NCBI RefSeq assembly: GCF_012979275.1
Contig: NZ_JABASZ010000032.1
Span: forward strand, 124,001-188,000
Reading direction: 5' to 3'
Source: Pseudopontixanthobacter vadosimaris
GTDB lineage: Bacteria > Pseudomonadota > Alphaproteobacteria > Sphingomonadales > Sphingomonadaceae
Length of the DNA: 64,000 bases
Shown here: positions 18,681 through 27,808 of the stretch, in pieces
Layout of the letters: every line of letters starts with the position of its first letter
Position numbering within the stretch: position 1 is the first letter of the stretch
The notes under the pieces: generated by a model
The model's database searches: none
The model's input: only the letters and a program-made list of their open reading frames with translations
Told to the model about the DNA's origin: nothing
Made by a program: the position numbers and the translations under genes

Positions 18681-18765
18681 CGGGTAGGCGATTTTCGCCT
18701 GACCCTTAGGCTCAAGCCGTTACAAAAACATCGGCCGCCCCGGCGCGGCAGCAAGGGCAGACGAC

Positions 18766-19776
18766 ATGAGCGTTCAGAACAGACTTCCCACCGGCACCGA
18801 TCTCAGGGCTGAAATCGACCGCCTGCGCAAGGAGCGCAACGCCGTCATCCTGGCGCATTATTACCAGAAGCCCGAGATCCAGGACATTGCCGATTTCGTC
18901 GGCGACAGTCTGGAGCTGAGCCGCAAGGCCGCCGCGACCGATGCCGATGTCATCGCCTTCTGCGGTGTCAAGTTCATGGCCGATACCGCCAAGATCCTCA
19001 GCCCGGATAAGATCGTCGTCCTGCCCGACATGGATGCAGGGTGCAGCCTTGAGGATTCCTGCCCGCCCGACAAGTTCCGAGCCTTCCGCGCCGCCCATCC
19101 CGATCACATCGCGCTGACCTACATCAACTGCTCGACCGAGGTGAAAGCCCTGTCCGACGTGATCGTGACGAGTTCCAGCGCCGAGACGATCCTGTCACAG
19201 ATCCCCCGCGACCAGCCCATCATCTTCGGGCCGGACCGTCACCTCGGCGGCTATCTCAACCGCAAGTTCGATCGTGACATGCTGCTGTGGCCCGGCGTCT
19301 GCATCGTGCACGAAGCCTTCAGCGAAACCGAATTGATGAAGCTGATGGCGCAGCACCCCGACGCGCCGGTGGCGGCGCATCCCGAATGCCCCGCCCACAT
19401 CGTCGAACATGCCGATTACATCGGATCGACCAGCGGCATCCTGCAATTCGCGAGCACTTTCGAGGGCGACACGCTGATCGTGGCGACGGAACCGCATATC
19501 ATCCACCAGATGGAAAAGGCGCTGCCAAACAAGAACTTCATCGGCGCGCCGGGTGCCGACGGCAACTGCAATTGCAATATCTGCCCCTATATGGCGCTGA
19601 ACACGATGGAGAAGCTCTATGCCGCGCTGCGCGATCTGGAGCCGCGCATCGAAATTGCGGAAGATCTGCGCCTGAAGGCGAAGCAGAGCCTCGACCGGAT
19701 GCTCGAAATGGCGAGCGGCACTATCGGACAGGGCGATCTGGGCGTGCGCAGCGACCTTGGCCACAAACCGGCCTGA
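18766..19776 (+). CDS. nadA: Quinolinate synthase
   Basis: Condenses iminoaspartate with dihydroxyacetone phosphate to quinolinate in de novo NAD synthesis, using a 4Fe-4S cluster. The 336-residue protein contains the HYYQKPEIQDIADFVGDS segment and cysteines in the NadA positions: AGCSLEDSCP, SHPECP-like AAHPECPAH, and the C-terminal CNCNICPYMALNTMEK. The partner genes nadB and nadC are not in this window. An upstream AAGGG about 8 bases from the ATG serves as ribosome site. The 81 bases before the next gene hold nothing I recognise. Confidence 0.96.
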   Translation: MSVQNRLPTGTDLRAEIDRLRKERNAVILAHYYQKPEIQDIADFVGDSLELSRKAAATDADVIAFCGVKFMADTAKILSPDKIVVLPDMDAGCSLEDSCPPDKFRAFRAAHPDHIALTYINCSTEVKALSDVIVTSSSAETILSQIPRDQPIIFGPDRHLGGYLNRKFDRDMLLWPGVCIVHEAFSETELMKLMAQHPDAPVAAHPECPAHIVEHADYIGSTSGILQFASTFEGDTLIVATEPHIIHQMEKALPNKNFIGAPGADGNCNCNICPYMALNTMEKLYAALRDLEPRIEIAEDLRLKAKQSLDRMLEMASGTIGQGDLGVRSDLGHKPA

Positions 19777-19857
19777 ACCCGTGGCGGCTGCGGCGGCGGG
19801 CAGCCATCGCCATGCTTCTGCCGTGGGGCTGCATTTAGGACTTCTCGGGGCGGCGAA

Positions 19858-21189
19858 ATGATAACGAGGTTAAAGGCGTTCTGGCAGAGCGTGAACGCAA
19901 GCTACTGGTTCTTCCCCGCCCTGTTCGCCTTGTCGGCGCTGGTGCTGGCGCTGGTGACCACGTGGCTCGACAAGAACGGCTATGCGGAAACCATCCAGAA
20001 GCTGCCCTGGCTCGACGCCGCGCGCCCGCAAAGCGCGACCGACATGCTGACAGTGATCTCCAGTTCGATGATCGGCGTGGCGTCCACCGTCTTTTCCATT
20101 ACCATCGCGGCCGTTGCCTATGCCAGCGGCACCTATGGCCCGCGCTTGCTGACGAATTTCATGGAAGATCGCGGCAATCAGCTCAGCCTCGCCACCTTCA
20201 TCGGCACTTTCGTCTATTCGGTGACCATTCTTCGCAATGTACGCGCCGAAGGGGAATCGCCGCTGTTTGCGGCGCAGCAGGACGCGCTGCCGGGCTTCGT
20301 TCCGCAATTATCGCTGCTGGTCGCCTATGTGTTCATGGCGGTGGCGATCATGGTGCTGGTGTTCTTCCTCAATCATGTGCCTGCCTCCATCCGCATCAAC
20401 AGCGTTCTCGAAGGTATCGGATCGCGCCTGCTGAAGGAGATCGAGACCCGCTACGACAAGCCCAATCGCGGGGCGGTGGAGCTGGAGCAAAGCGACGGAC
20501 GCCCGATCCATGCAAGGCAGACGGGCTATATCCAGATCGTCGACTACGAACGGCTGAGAAAACTGGTGGAGCGTGAAAAGGGCCGCCTCGCCCTTGAAGT
20601 CAGGCCGGGCGATTTCGTCCACCCCGGCATGGTCATGGCCTTCTGGCGCGAACTTGACGATCTTCACGAGCCGCTTGACCTTCCCGACGACGACGTGCGT
20701 GACTGTTTCGCCTTCGGGGCGATGCGCACCACGTCGCAGGATCTGCAGTTCCTGATCGACGAGCTTGTCGAGATCGGCCTGCGCGCCCTGTCGCCGGGCG
20801 TGAACGACCCTTTCACCGCCGTCACCTCTATCCACTGGCTGGGCGCGGCGGTGGCCGAACTGGTCCCGCGCGATCTGGCGGTGCGCTATGGCGAGGATGA
20901 AGACCCGAATAACGATCTGCTGATTCCGCTGAGGGATGATTTCGACCATTTCATCGAGCGCAGCTTCGGCGCGATGCGCGGCGCGGTGGCGACGAGCCGC
21001 ATCGCGTCGCTCGTTACCTTCGATGCCCTTATCAATGCCTCGCTGATGCTGGATGACGCGCACCGCCGCCGGGTGATTACCCGCGCAGGGGACAGGCTGA
21101 TCGAACAGATCCGCGAAAATATCACCGGCCCCGATCTGGTGGATCTGGAAGCGCGCTACGTCATTTTCACGCAGAAGCTCGCTCGCTGA
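19858..21189 (+). CDS. DUF2254 family membrane protein
   Basis: A 443-residue inner-membrane protein with four predicted membrane segments in the first ~190 residues: around SYWFFPALFALSALVLALV, ISSSMIGVASTVFSITIAA, LATFIGTFVYSVTIL and LSLLVAYVFMAVAIMVLVF. A soluble C-terminal region follows, with the typical QTGYIQIVDYERL and ALSPGVNDPFTAV motifs of DUF2254. Function is unknown. Its 3' end overlaps the convergent EamA pseudogene by 23 bases. Confidence 0.85.
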   Translation: MITRLKAFWQSVNASYWFFPALFALSALVLALVTTWLDKNGYAETIQKLPWLDAARPQSATDMLTVISSSMIGVASTVFSITIAAVAYASGTYGPRLLTNFMEDRGNQLSLATFIGTFVYSVTILRNVRAEGESPLFAAQQDALPGFVPQLSLLVAYVFMAVAIMVLVFFLNHVPASIRINSVLEGIGSRLLKEIETRYDKPNRGAVELEQSDGRPIHARQTGYIQIVDYERLRKLVEREKGRLALEVRPGDFVHPGMVMAFWRELDDLHEPLDLPDDDVRDCFAFGAMRTTSQDLQFLIDELVEIGLRALSPGVNDPFTAVTSIHWLGAAVAELVPRDLAVRYGEDEDPNNDLLIPLRDDFDHFIERSFGAMRGAVATSRIASLVTFDALINASLMLDDAHRRRVITRAGDRLIEQIRENITGPDLVDLEARYVIFTQKLAR

Positions 21190-22075
21190 CCGTCTTTGCC
21201 AGCACCAGCGCGCAGCCGAGCAGTGCCATGCCGAGCATGTCCAGGGCGCCGACCGCTTCGCCGAAGAACCCCCAGCCATACAACGCGGCGATGGCGGGTT
21301 GCGTCAGCAGGGCAAGGCCGATGATCAGCGGGGAAAAGTGCCGCAGCGAGAAAACCAGCAAACCCTGCCCCACCAGCTGGCTCAGCACGAACAGCGTCAC
21401 GATGGGGGTCCAGTCCTGCGGCCAGACCGGTTCCCCCCGCAGCAGCGCAATGGCCAGCAGCACCGGCCCGCCGGCTGCGCTGGACCATGTCAGGATCGAC
21501 CAGCTGCCCATGGTGCGGCGGATGTTCTGCAGCAGCAGCAGATAGGCTGCGTAGAACAATCCGGCGAGCAGGCAGAACAGATCGCCCACCAGCGTCTCCT
21601 GGCTGATCTCCAGCGATTGCCCGAACAGGATCGCCGCGCCCGTGAAGGCGCTGAGGATGGCCGCTCATTCCATTCCCCGCGGCAGGCGGCGAAGCAGGAC
21701 GAAGCCCCAGATCATCAGCACGAGGCTGCCCGAATTGCCGAACAGGGTGGCATTGCCGAGCCGGGTGGCGGCGATGCCGATGTGCCAGCTGGCGAGGTCG
21801 AGCGCGAAAACCATACCGGCCGCGATGATCGCCAGGAACACGCCCCGGGGGACCGGCACCAGCCTCTGCCCGCTCTGCCGCGCGAAGAAAGCGAGGAACG
21901 GGACCGCCAGGAACAGGCGCCAGAACCCCGCCGCGACCGGCCCGCTGTCCGCCAGACGCACCGACCACGGACCGAGGGCCAAGGCGACATTACCCGCCAG
22001 CAGCGCCAGCAGCAGCAGCCAGCGCGGGCCGGGCGGCGGTGCAGCGACATGGCCCTGCGCCCGAACCGGCGCCAT
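21167..22075 (-). pseudogene. EamA/DMT-family transporter interrupted by one in-frame stop
   Basis: The reading frame encodes a ten-helix drug/metabolite exporter: an N-terminal half from LLLLALLAGNVALALGPWSV to VLLRRLPRGME, and a C-terminal half from AAILSAFTGAAILFGQSLE to the end. Both halves are in the same frame, separated only by TGA at 21667-21665 on the minus strand. A tryptophan (TGG) is the likely ancestral codon, giving the smooth sequence GMEWAAILSAFTG. So this is one nonsense substitution, not a frameshift. I use ATG 22075; ATGs at 22162 and 22222 are possible but lack ribosome sites. It is either a recent pseudogene, a sequencing error, or a gene needing readthrough. Confidence 0.75.
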
Positions 22076-22220
22076 GGTGTCGCTGCCGAGCGTAGAAATG
22101 CTTTCCGACTGCAAACCGGACCCGTGGTTGCGATCCGGCGCGCCTGACCCATCTTCAATCATCGAAGCGCCATAGGCCGGAAATCCGGACGGCGCATATG
22201 CAAAAGACGAGGGAGTTTTC

Positions 22221-23321
22221 ATGCACGAGCCGCTTTTTCAACCGCTGGACCTTGGCGCCATCCGGGCACCGAACCGGATCCTCATGGCGCCGCTGACACG
22301 TGGACGTTCGGGGCAAGACGGCGTGCCGAACGAGATGGTCGCGACCTACTACCGGCAGCGCGCCGGTGCGGGCCTCATCATCAGCGAAGCGACGGGCATC
22401 AGCCGCGAAGGCCTCGGCTGGCCGTCCGCTCCCGGCATCTGGACCGACGAACAGGTCGCAGGCTGGAAGAACGTCACGAAGGCCGTGCATGATGCGGGCG
22501 GGCGCATCATGCTGCAGATGTGGCACATGGGCCGCCTGGTCCACCCCGATTTCCTCGGCGGCGATGCCCCGGTTTCGGCTTCGGCGACCAAGGCGCCCGA
22601 TCATGCCCATACCTATGAAGGCCGCAAGGATTACGAACCCGCCCGCGCCCTGACGGTGGAGGAAATCGCCCGCGTCGTCGGCGATTACCGGCAGGCTGCC
22701 GTGAATGCCAGGGAAGCGGGCTTCGACGGGGTGCAGCTGCATGGCGCGAATGGCTATCTGGTCGACCAGTTCCTGCGCGATTCGACCAACAAGCGCACCG
22801 ACGAATATGGCGGCAGTGCAGAAAACCGCACCCGCTTCCTGCGCGAGGTGCTGACCGCGCTCGTCGATGTCTGGGGAGCCGACCGCGTGGCCGTCCGCCT
22901 GTCGCCCAATGGCGAGACGCAGGGCTGCGACGACAGCGACCCCGCCGCCACCTTCGGCGCGGCCACCCGCGTGATCGAGGAGTTCGGACTTGCCTTCCTC
23001 GAGCTGCGCGAACCCGGACCCGACGGAACCTTCGGCGCGACCGAGGTGCCGAAGCAGAGTCCGATGATCCGCGAGATCTTCTCAGGCCCGTTGGTGCTGA
23101 ACAGCGATTACACGCCGGAAGAAGCCGCGGCGGATGTCGCATCCGGCAAATGCGATGCGGTGGCGTTCGGCCGGCCCTACATCTCCAATCCCGATCTCGA
23201 CCGGCGCATCGCGGCAGGTGCCGATCTGGCGGAGAACGTCAACGTGCCGCAAAGCTGGTATCTGCCCGGCGCGGAAGGTTATGTGGATTACCCGACCCTG
23301 GAAGAACAGGAAGCCGCCTGA
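22221..23321 (+). CDS. Old yellow enzyme family NADH:flavin oxidoreductase (NemA-like alkene reductase)
   Basis: FMN-dependent ene-reductase of the old yellow enzyme class, reducing activated C=C bonds or nitro/nitrate esters with NAD(P)H. The 366-residue barrel has the FMN-binding N-terminus (NRILMAPLTRGR), the catalytic-type GVQLHGANGYLVDQFL with the substrate-binding His-x-x-Asn, and DEYGGSAENRTRF. The C-terminal FMN-phosphate site is CDAVAFGRPYISNPDL. GAGGGAG lies upstream at a good spacing. NemA-type enzymes are often induced by electrophiles through a TetR regulator, but no regulator gene is adjacent. It is followed by three TGAACCC units and a hairpin. Confidence 0.92.
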   Translation: MHEPLFQPLDLGAIRAPNRILMAPLTRGRSGQDGVPNEMVATYYRQRAGAGLIISEATGISREGLGWPSAPGIWTDEQVAGWKNVTKAVHDAGGRIMLQMWHMGRLVHPDFLGGDAPVSASATKAPDHAHTYEGRKDYEPARALTVEEIARVVGDYRQAAVNAREAGFDGVQLHGANGYLVDQFLRDSTNKRTDEYGGSAENRTRFLREVLTALVDVWGADRVAVRLSPNGETQGCDDSDPAATFGAATRVIEEFGLAFLELREPGPDGTFGATEVPKQSPMIREIFSGPLVLNSDYTPEEAAADVASGKCDAVAFGRPYISNPDLDRRIAAGADLAENVNVPQSWYLPGAEGYVDYPTLEEQEAA

Positions 23322-23339
23322 ACCCTGAACCCTGAACCC
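23319..23339. repeat. Three tandem TGAACCC units
   Basis: Three perfect 7-base copies start exactly at the TGA stop codon of the old-yellow-enzyme gene, so three in-phase or shifted stop signals follow each other. They probably arose by slippage. No function is evident. Confidence 0.7.
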
Positions 23340-23360
23340 TGCCCCCTGACCACTGGCCTG

Positions 23361-23393
23361 CGGGGCAGGAAGCTCAATTCGCTTCCTGCTCCG
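23361..23393. terminator. Hairpin between convergent genes
   Basis: CAGGAAGC (23366-23373) and GCTTCCTG (23381-23388) form a perfect 8-bp stem around a 7-base loop. The stem can be extended outward by about 5 pairs including one G-T. It overlaps the 3' end of the lipoprotein gene and lies 40 bases after the reductase gene. No U-tract follows on either strand, so intrinsic termination is uncertain. Confidence 0.4.
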
Positions 23394-23718
23394 CCGCCGG
23401 GTCTTCCCCGGCAGCCTCGGCTGCGTCGGTTTCTTCGGAAGCGCCGCTTTCGTCCGCAGCCGTATCTCCAGCTTCCGCGCCGTTGCGGACAGCGTCAGCG
23501 GCGCCGCCATCGCCCCCCGTCACCGGCGCGGATTGGGTGTTTCCGGAACGGACGGTCGCCAGCGGCAGCATTGCATCGCTGATGGTTCCGCCCGCGACCT
23601 GCCCTTCCGCGCCCTGCCCACCGTTTATCGCGGGGGCGGGTTCATCCTTGCAGCCGGAAAGGGTCAGCCCCAGCCCAAGTGTCGCCGCTACCGGCATGAT
23701 CCACACGATGCGCTTCAT
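23374..23718 (-). CDS. Small acidic lipoprotein of unknown function
   Basis: A 114-residue protein with a clear lipoprotein signal: MKRIVW followed by a hydrophobic core and the lipobox LSGC (Cys23). The mature part is low-complexity, rich in Ala, Glu, Gly and Asp, with no recognisable domain, which suggests a flexible, surface- or periplasm-exposed tail. Its start overlaps the lipB stop codon by ATGA (23715-23718), so translation of the two is coupled although no functional link is evident. Confidence 0.75.
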   Translation of the reverse strand: MKRIVWIMPVAATLGLGLTLSGCKDEPAPAINGGQGAEGQVAGGTISDAMLPLATVRSGNTQSAPVTGGDGGAADAVRNGAEAGDTAADESGASEETDAAEAAGEDPAAEQEAN

Positions 23719-24383
23719 TTACCCTCTCCGTCCTGCAGATGCGCGAGAAAGCCGGGCATCCGTGCCAGCAGAGCCTCGTCGAACTGGCTGGCGGCGATGC
23801 GGATACCCAGCCTTTCCATGCTCGTCACGCCGAAATCGGCGATACCGCAGGGCACGATACCGGCAAAATGCGACAGGTCGGGCGCGATATTCACCGAAAA
23901 GCCGTGCATGGTCACCCAGCGGCGCACCCTGACGCCGATGGCACCGATCTTCGCCTCGGCACCGGCATCGCCCGTCCAGATGCCGATCCTGCCCGGTGAA
24001 CGGCGGGTGTCTACACCCAGATCGGCCAGCGTGTCGATGACCCAGCCTTCCAGCGAATGGACGAAACCCCGAACATCCCGTCCCCTTTTCGTCAGGTCGA
24101 GCATGACATAGCCGATCCGCTGACCGGGGCCGTGATAGGTGTAACGCCCGCCGCGCCCTGCCTCGATCACCTCGAAACGCGGGTCGAGCATCTCGTCGGC
24201 AGCGGCGCTGGTGCCGGCGGTATAGACGGGTGGATGTTCCAGCAGCCAGATCATTTCAGGCGCCTCGCCGGCGGCGATGGCGCGGTTGCGCGCGTCCATT
24301 TCCGCCAGCGCTTCGCGATAGGGCACTTGCGCCTGATCCTGCCGGATCTCGATCTTATCGGTTGTCAATCGGGTCATCGGCAT
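23715..24383 (-). CDS. lipB: Octanoyl-[acyl-carrier-protein]:protein octanoyltransferase
   Basis: Transfers octanoate from acyl-carrier protein to lipoate-dependent enzymes, the first step of lipoyl cofactor assembly. The protein is 222 residues from ATG 24383 (a second ATG is 6 bases on). Family motifs are [13 protein letters not shown], the lysine in [13 protein letters not shown], and the catalytic cysteine in [12 protein letters not shown]. The frame extends upstream to 24494, but that part overlaps the divergent membrane-protein gene and does not match LipB. No lipA gene is seen in the window. Confidence 0.93.
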   Translation of the reverse strand: MPMTRLTTDKIEIRQDQAQVPYREALAEMDARNRAIAAGEAPEMIWLLEHPPVYTAGTSAAADEMLDPRFEVIEAGRGGRYTYHGPGQRIGYVMLDLTKRGRDVRGFVHSLEGWVIDTLADLGVDTRRSPGRIGIWTGDAGAEAKIGAIGVRVRRWVTMHGFSVNIAPDLSHFAGIVPCGIADFGVTSMERLGIRIAASQFDEALLARMPGFLAHLQDGEGK

Positions 24384-24438
24384 TGCGTGGCCTGCCCCGC
24401 TTCGCTTATCAAGAGCGCGATCGCGACAGGGGCACAAG

Positions 24439-25260
24439 ATGACATTCGACATGAGCAGGACGTGGACCGAGGCGCTGGGCCTTACCCGCGCCAATTTCCA
24501 GATCCTGGCGATAATCGCAGGCGTGTTCCTGCTGCTGCCGGGTATTCTCTTCTATGTCGCCGCCCCCGATCTCGCCGCGATGTCGGCGCCCGGTGCCGAT
24601 GCCGAGGCGATTTCGGCGGCAATTGCCGAACAGGCGGGGCCGATCGTGACTTTCGGGCTGCTGTCCTTCATCCTCGGCCAGATCGCCTATATGGCCATGG
24701 TGGCGCTGATGGGCGGCGATCGCCCGACGGTCGCACAGGCGCTGAAGCTGGCAGCCCGCCGTCTGCCGACCCTTGTCGCGGCATTTCTGATCTTCATCAT
24801 CGGCCTTGTGCTGATTTTCACGATCGTGGGCCTGATCGCGGCTCTGTTCGCACCTCGTGAGAGTGCGGGCCTCAACCTGCTGCTGGCGATCCTCATCGCG
24901 CTTATATCGGCCTATGTCGTGACTCGGCTGTCCCTCACCCTTCCGGCCATCGTGCTGGAGGGGGAGCGCAATCCGCTGAGGGCCCTGGCCGCTTCCTGGC
25001 GGCTGACCAGACCGCATGTCTGGAAAATACTTGCCTTCTATATCCTGCTGGTCATTCCCTATATGGTGCTGAGCATCGTGCTCGGCTTCATCTTCGGCCT
25101 GCCGCTGGCTCTTGCGGGGCCGGACATCGCTACATTCGGCCTCGGGCTCGTCAACGGACTGCTCGGTGCGCTGGTCGGAGTGGTGTTCAGCGGTATATTG
25201 GTCTCGATTTACGGGCAGTTGGCAGGCCGGGCGGACGAACGCCGCCAACCGGCCTCCTGA
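24439..25260 (+). CDS. Polytopic membrane protein of the glycerophosphodiesterase-membrane-domain type
   Basis: A 273-residue inner-membrane protein with about six hydrophobic segments, a polar loop near residues 55-70, and the stretch [28 protein letters not shown]. This arrangement, hydrophobic hairpins around an ALxxSWxLTRG-like motif, resembles the glycerophosphoryl-diester-phosphodiesterase membrane domain/YciC-like proteins. No catalytic residues are visible, so function remains open. A purine-rich GGGGCACAAG precedes the ATG. It is divergent from lipB and convergent with the methyltransferase, ending 3 bases from it. Confidence 0.65.
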   Translation: MTFDMSRTWTEALGLTRANFQILAIIAGVFLLLPGILFYVAAPDLAAMSAPGADAEAISAAIAEQAGPIVTFGLLSFILGQIAYMAMVALMGGDRPTVAQALKLAARRLPTLVAAFLIFIIGLVLIFTIVGLIAALFAPRESAGLNLLLAILIALISAYVVTRLSLTLPAIVLEGERNPLRALAASWRLTRPHVWKILAFYILLVIPYMVLSIVLGFIFGLPLALAGPDIATFGLGLVNGLLGALVGVVFSGILVSIYGQLAGRADERRQPAS

Positions 25261-25263
25261 CGA

Positions 25264-25845
25264 TCAGGCCGCGTCGTCTTTCCAGCCCCAGAACAGGCGG
25301 CAGGGCGGCACGTTCCACAACTCGAACCCCTGTTCGATATGGGCGAAGTGTTTCGCCATGAAATCGCGCGCGGCGGCGGAGAACTGATAGACCAGGAAGG
25401 CTCCGCCGGGCCGGAGAACCCGGTGCGTGGCCGCCGCGATTTCGGGGCCGACGCCGTTCGGCAGGGTCGAGAACGGCAATCCCGACAATACGTAATCGGC
25501 ATGGTCGAAACCAGCGTCCTGCACGATCAGCTCGACATCGGCAGCCGAGCCCAGGACCGCGAGAAAGCGGCTGTCGTCGATGGTGCGGTTCAGATAATCG
25601 ATATAGAGTTCGTTGGTGTCGATGACGATCAGCCTGCCGTCACGACGCAGCCGTTCCAGCACCGGGGCGCAGAAGGTGCCGACCCCCGGACCATATTCGA
25701 CGAACAGGCGGCATTCGTCCCATTTTACAGGTTCCAGCATCTTGCGGATGGTGAAACCCGATGATGGGATGATCGAGCCGACCATGCGCGGATGTTCCAC
25801 GAATCCGCGGAAGAAAACGCCCCACTGGCCCAGCATCCGGCTCAT
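25264..25845 (-). CDS. PmtA-like class I SAM-dependent methyltransferase
   Basis: A 193-residue soluble methyltransferase. The SAM-binding motif FVEYGPGVGTF is near residue 50 and the post-I acidic residue lies in LIVIDTN. The later segment DYVLSGLPFSTLP matches the rRNA-dimethylase-like phospholipid N-methyltransferases (PmtA), which convert phosphatidylethanolamine toward phosphatidylcholine. The N-terminus (FFRGFVEHPRMVGSIIPSS) is the family hallmark. A TTG at 25899 could extend it, but ATG 25845 with GCAGGGCG upstream fits better. Activity on phosphatidylethanolamine is inferred from the family. Confidence 0.8.
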   Translation of the reverse strand: MSRMLGQWGVFFRGFVEHPRMVGSIIPSSGFTIRKMLEPVKWDECRLFVEYGPGVGTFCAPVLERLRRDGRLIVIDTNELYIDYLNRTIDDSRFLAVLGSAADVELIVQDAGFDHADYVLSGLPFSTLPNGVGPEIAAATHRVLRPGGAFLVYQFSAAARDFMAKHFAHIEQGFELWNVPPCRLFWGWKDDAA

Positions 25846-26039
25846 TCGCCCTGCAAGGGCAGGCCGCTGGCGCAACGTCAGATTATCGTGACCCGTCAAA
25901 GAACATACTCGTCAAGCGCCGCGCCCAGCCGGCCCGGCCATGTGCCGGAACGCCTCGCAAATTCGGCCCTGCTTGGCAAGCGGCGCAAGTGCCTATCACT
26001 TGTTGCGCGCCCGGCTTTTGCGGCGTAGCGCGGTTGCAG

Positions 26040-27437
26040 ATGACCAGCCTTACCGATCCCGATCCCGTTCGACCCGGCTTGCCCATGAGCGGCGAATCTG
26101 GCGGAAGAGCTGCCCGCCCGATTTCCCGCGAACGCATGGCCCTGTTATTCATGGTCATGCTGGTGACTGCGGCGGGCAATACGGCGATGCAGTCCGTCAT
26201 GCCCTCCATCGGCACGGAACTCGGCGTTGCCGACGTGTGGATCAGCGCCGCCTATACCTGGTCGGCCCTGCTCTGGGTCATCATGGCCCCGTTCTGGGCA
26301 AGGCGGTCCGACCGGCGCGGGCGCAAGGCGATGATGGCGCTGGGCCTCATTGGCTTCATCGCCAGTTTCACCCTGTGCGGTCTGATCCTGTGGTTTGGCC
26401 TTGCCGGGGCGCTCTCGGCGACGCTGACGCTGATCTTCTTCGCCGCCGCCCGCAGCCTTTACGGCGGCTTCGGTTCGGCCGCCCCGCCCGCCGTGCAGGC
26501 CTATGTCGCCAGCCGCACGCCGCGATCGGAACGCACGAAGGCCTTGTCGCTCATCGCCTCCAGCTTCGGCCTCGGCACCGTGATCGGGCCGGCACTGGCC
26601 CCGCTGCTGGTGTTCGACGGGCCGGGGCTGGTCGGGCCGTTCCTCGCCTTCTCGGCCTTTGCGGCAGTCGTGCTGATCGCCTTGCGCCTGCGCCTGCCCG
26701 GCGACGATCCCACTTTCGCCGCGCGCGGAGACGTATTGGCCGCACCCTTCAGCGCCAGTTCCAACAGCAATGTCGTGCGTAGCGTACAGGAGCCCGATCG
26801 TGCAGAAGGGGAACCGGCACCGATTACCGACATTCCAAATCTTTCTTGGCGCGACCGGCGCCTGCGGCCCTGGATCGTGGCGGGCCTGTTGGGCGGCCAT
26901 GCGCAGGCGGCCCTGCTGGGCATCGTCGGCTTTCTCGTCCTTGACCGGCTGGGCTTGCGCGCCACGCCTGACGAAGGCACCGGCCCGATCGGGATCGTCC
27001 TGATGGCGGGGGCTTTCGCGACCCTGCTGGCGCAATGGGGGTTGATCCCGACGCTCAAGATGGGGCCGCGCTCGGCCACGTTATGGGGTGTGACGCTGGC
27101 ATTTATCGGCACGCTGGTGGTCGGCGCGGCGGGCGATCTGCACGCCATCGCCCTCGGCATTTCCGTCGCCTCGCTCGGTTTCGGGCTGTTCCGTCCGGGC
27201 TTCACCTCGGGCGCGTCGCTCGCCGTCAGCCGCAGCGAACAGGGCCAAATCGGCGGGGTGGTCGCTTCGGTGAACGGCGCGGCATACATATTCGCGCCCA
27301 GCATCGGCGTGCTGATCTATGGCTGGCAGCCGTGGCTCGCCTTCGGCATCATCGCCGGTTTCTGCGCCGTGGTCGCGCTGATCGGCTGGCGCAGCCTCGA
27401 AAGCGACGAGGTGCTGGAAGCCCGCGGCGATATCTAG
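26040..27437 (+). CDS. Major facilitator superfamily exporter
   Basis: A 465-residue transporter with 12 predicted helices. The N-terminal ~35 residues are polar and cytosolic. The MFS motif A between helices 2 and 3 reads FWARRSDRRGRKAMM. The central loop (about residues 220-275) is long and hydrophilic, as in drug:proton antiporters. The substrate cannot be inferred. Its stop codon shares CTAG (27434-27437) with the convergent ArsC-like gene. Although close to that gene, it lacks hallmarks of arsenite or organoarsenical exporters. Confidence 0.85.
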   Translation: MTSLTDPDPVRPGLPMSGESGGRAARPISRERMALLFMVMLVTAAGNTAMQSVMPSIGTELGVADVWISAAYTWSALLWVIMAPFWARRSDRRGRKAMMALGLIGFIASFTLCGLILWFGLAGALSATLTLIFFAAARSLYGGFGSAAPPAVQAYVASRTPRSERTKALSLIASSFGLGTVIGPALAPLLVFDGPGLVGPFLAFSAFAAVVLIALRLRLPGDDPTFAARGDVLAAPFSASSNSNVVRSVQEPDRAEGEPAPITDIPNLSWRDRRLRPWIVAGLLGGHAQAALLGIVGFLVLDRLGLRATPDEGTGPIGIVLMAGAFATLLAQWGLIPTLKMGPRSATLWGVTLAFIGTLVVGAAGDLHAIALGISVASLGFGLFRPGFTSGASLAVSRSEQGQIGGVVASVNGAAYIFAPSIGVLIYGWQPWLAFGIIAGFCAVVALIGWRSLESDEVLEARGDI

Positions 27438-27778
27438 AGGATCTCGAGCACCTTTTCCCTGGGCCGGCAAAGCCGCACGCCCTTATCCGTTTCAACGAGA
27501 GGCCGCTCGATCAAACCCGGATCTTCCGCCATCGCGGCAAGAACCGTCTCGTCATCGGCCGTCGTCAGGCCGCGCTCCTCGGCATCGGTCCCGCGCAGCC
27601 TCAGACCGTCGCGCGGTGCGATCCCGGCATCGGCATAGAGCTGGCGCAGCTTCGCGGATGAAGGCGGGTTCTTGAGGTACTCGACGATCTCGACGCTCAC
27701 ATCATCCCGCGCTTCGAGGATCTCCAGCGTATTGCGCGAGGTTCCGCAGCGTGGATTGTGCCAGATGGTCGCTTTCAT
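27434..27778 (-). CDS. arsC: ArsC-family reductase (glutaredoxin-type arsenate reductase)
   Basis: A 114-residue thioredoxin-fold protein. The active site HNPRCGTSRNT has Cys11 as the redox cysteine, and the C-terminal signature LIERPLVETDKGVRLCRP is characteristic of glutaredoxin-coupled ArsC. It would reduce arsenate to arsenite for export. No arsR, arsB or acr3 gene is adjacent, so a role in classical arsenic resistance is not supported by context; Spx/YffB-like relatives are the alternative. A GTG lies one codon earlier, but ATG 27778 is preferred. Confidence 0.8.
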   Translation of the reverse strand: MKATIWHNPRCGTSRNTLEILEARDDVSVEIVEYLKNPPSSAKLRQLYADAGIAPRDGLRLRGTDAEERGLTTADDETVLAAMAEDPGLIERPLVETDKGVRLCRPREKVLEIL

Positions 27779-27808
27779 CACATGGGCTCCTTCATCTTCT
27801 GTTCCGTA

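Noticed and set aside
21665-21667. Selenocysteine at the TGA in the EamA gene
   Set aside because: A tryptophan-like position in a transporter helix is not a redox site and no SECIS-like element or selenoprotein family resemblance is seen.
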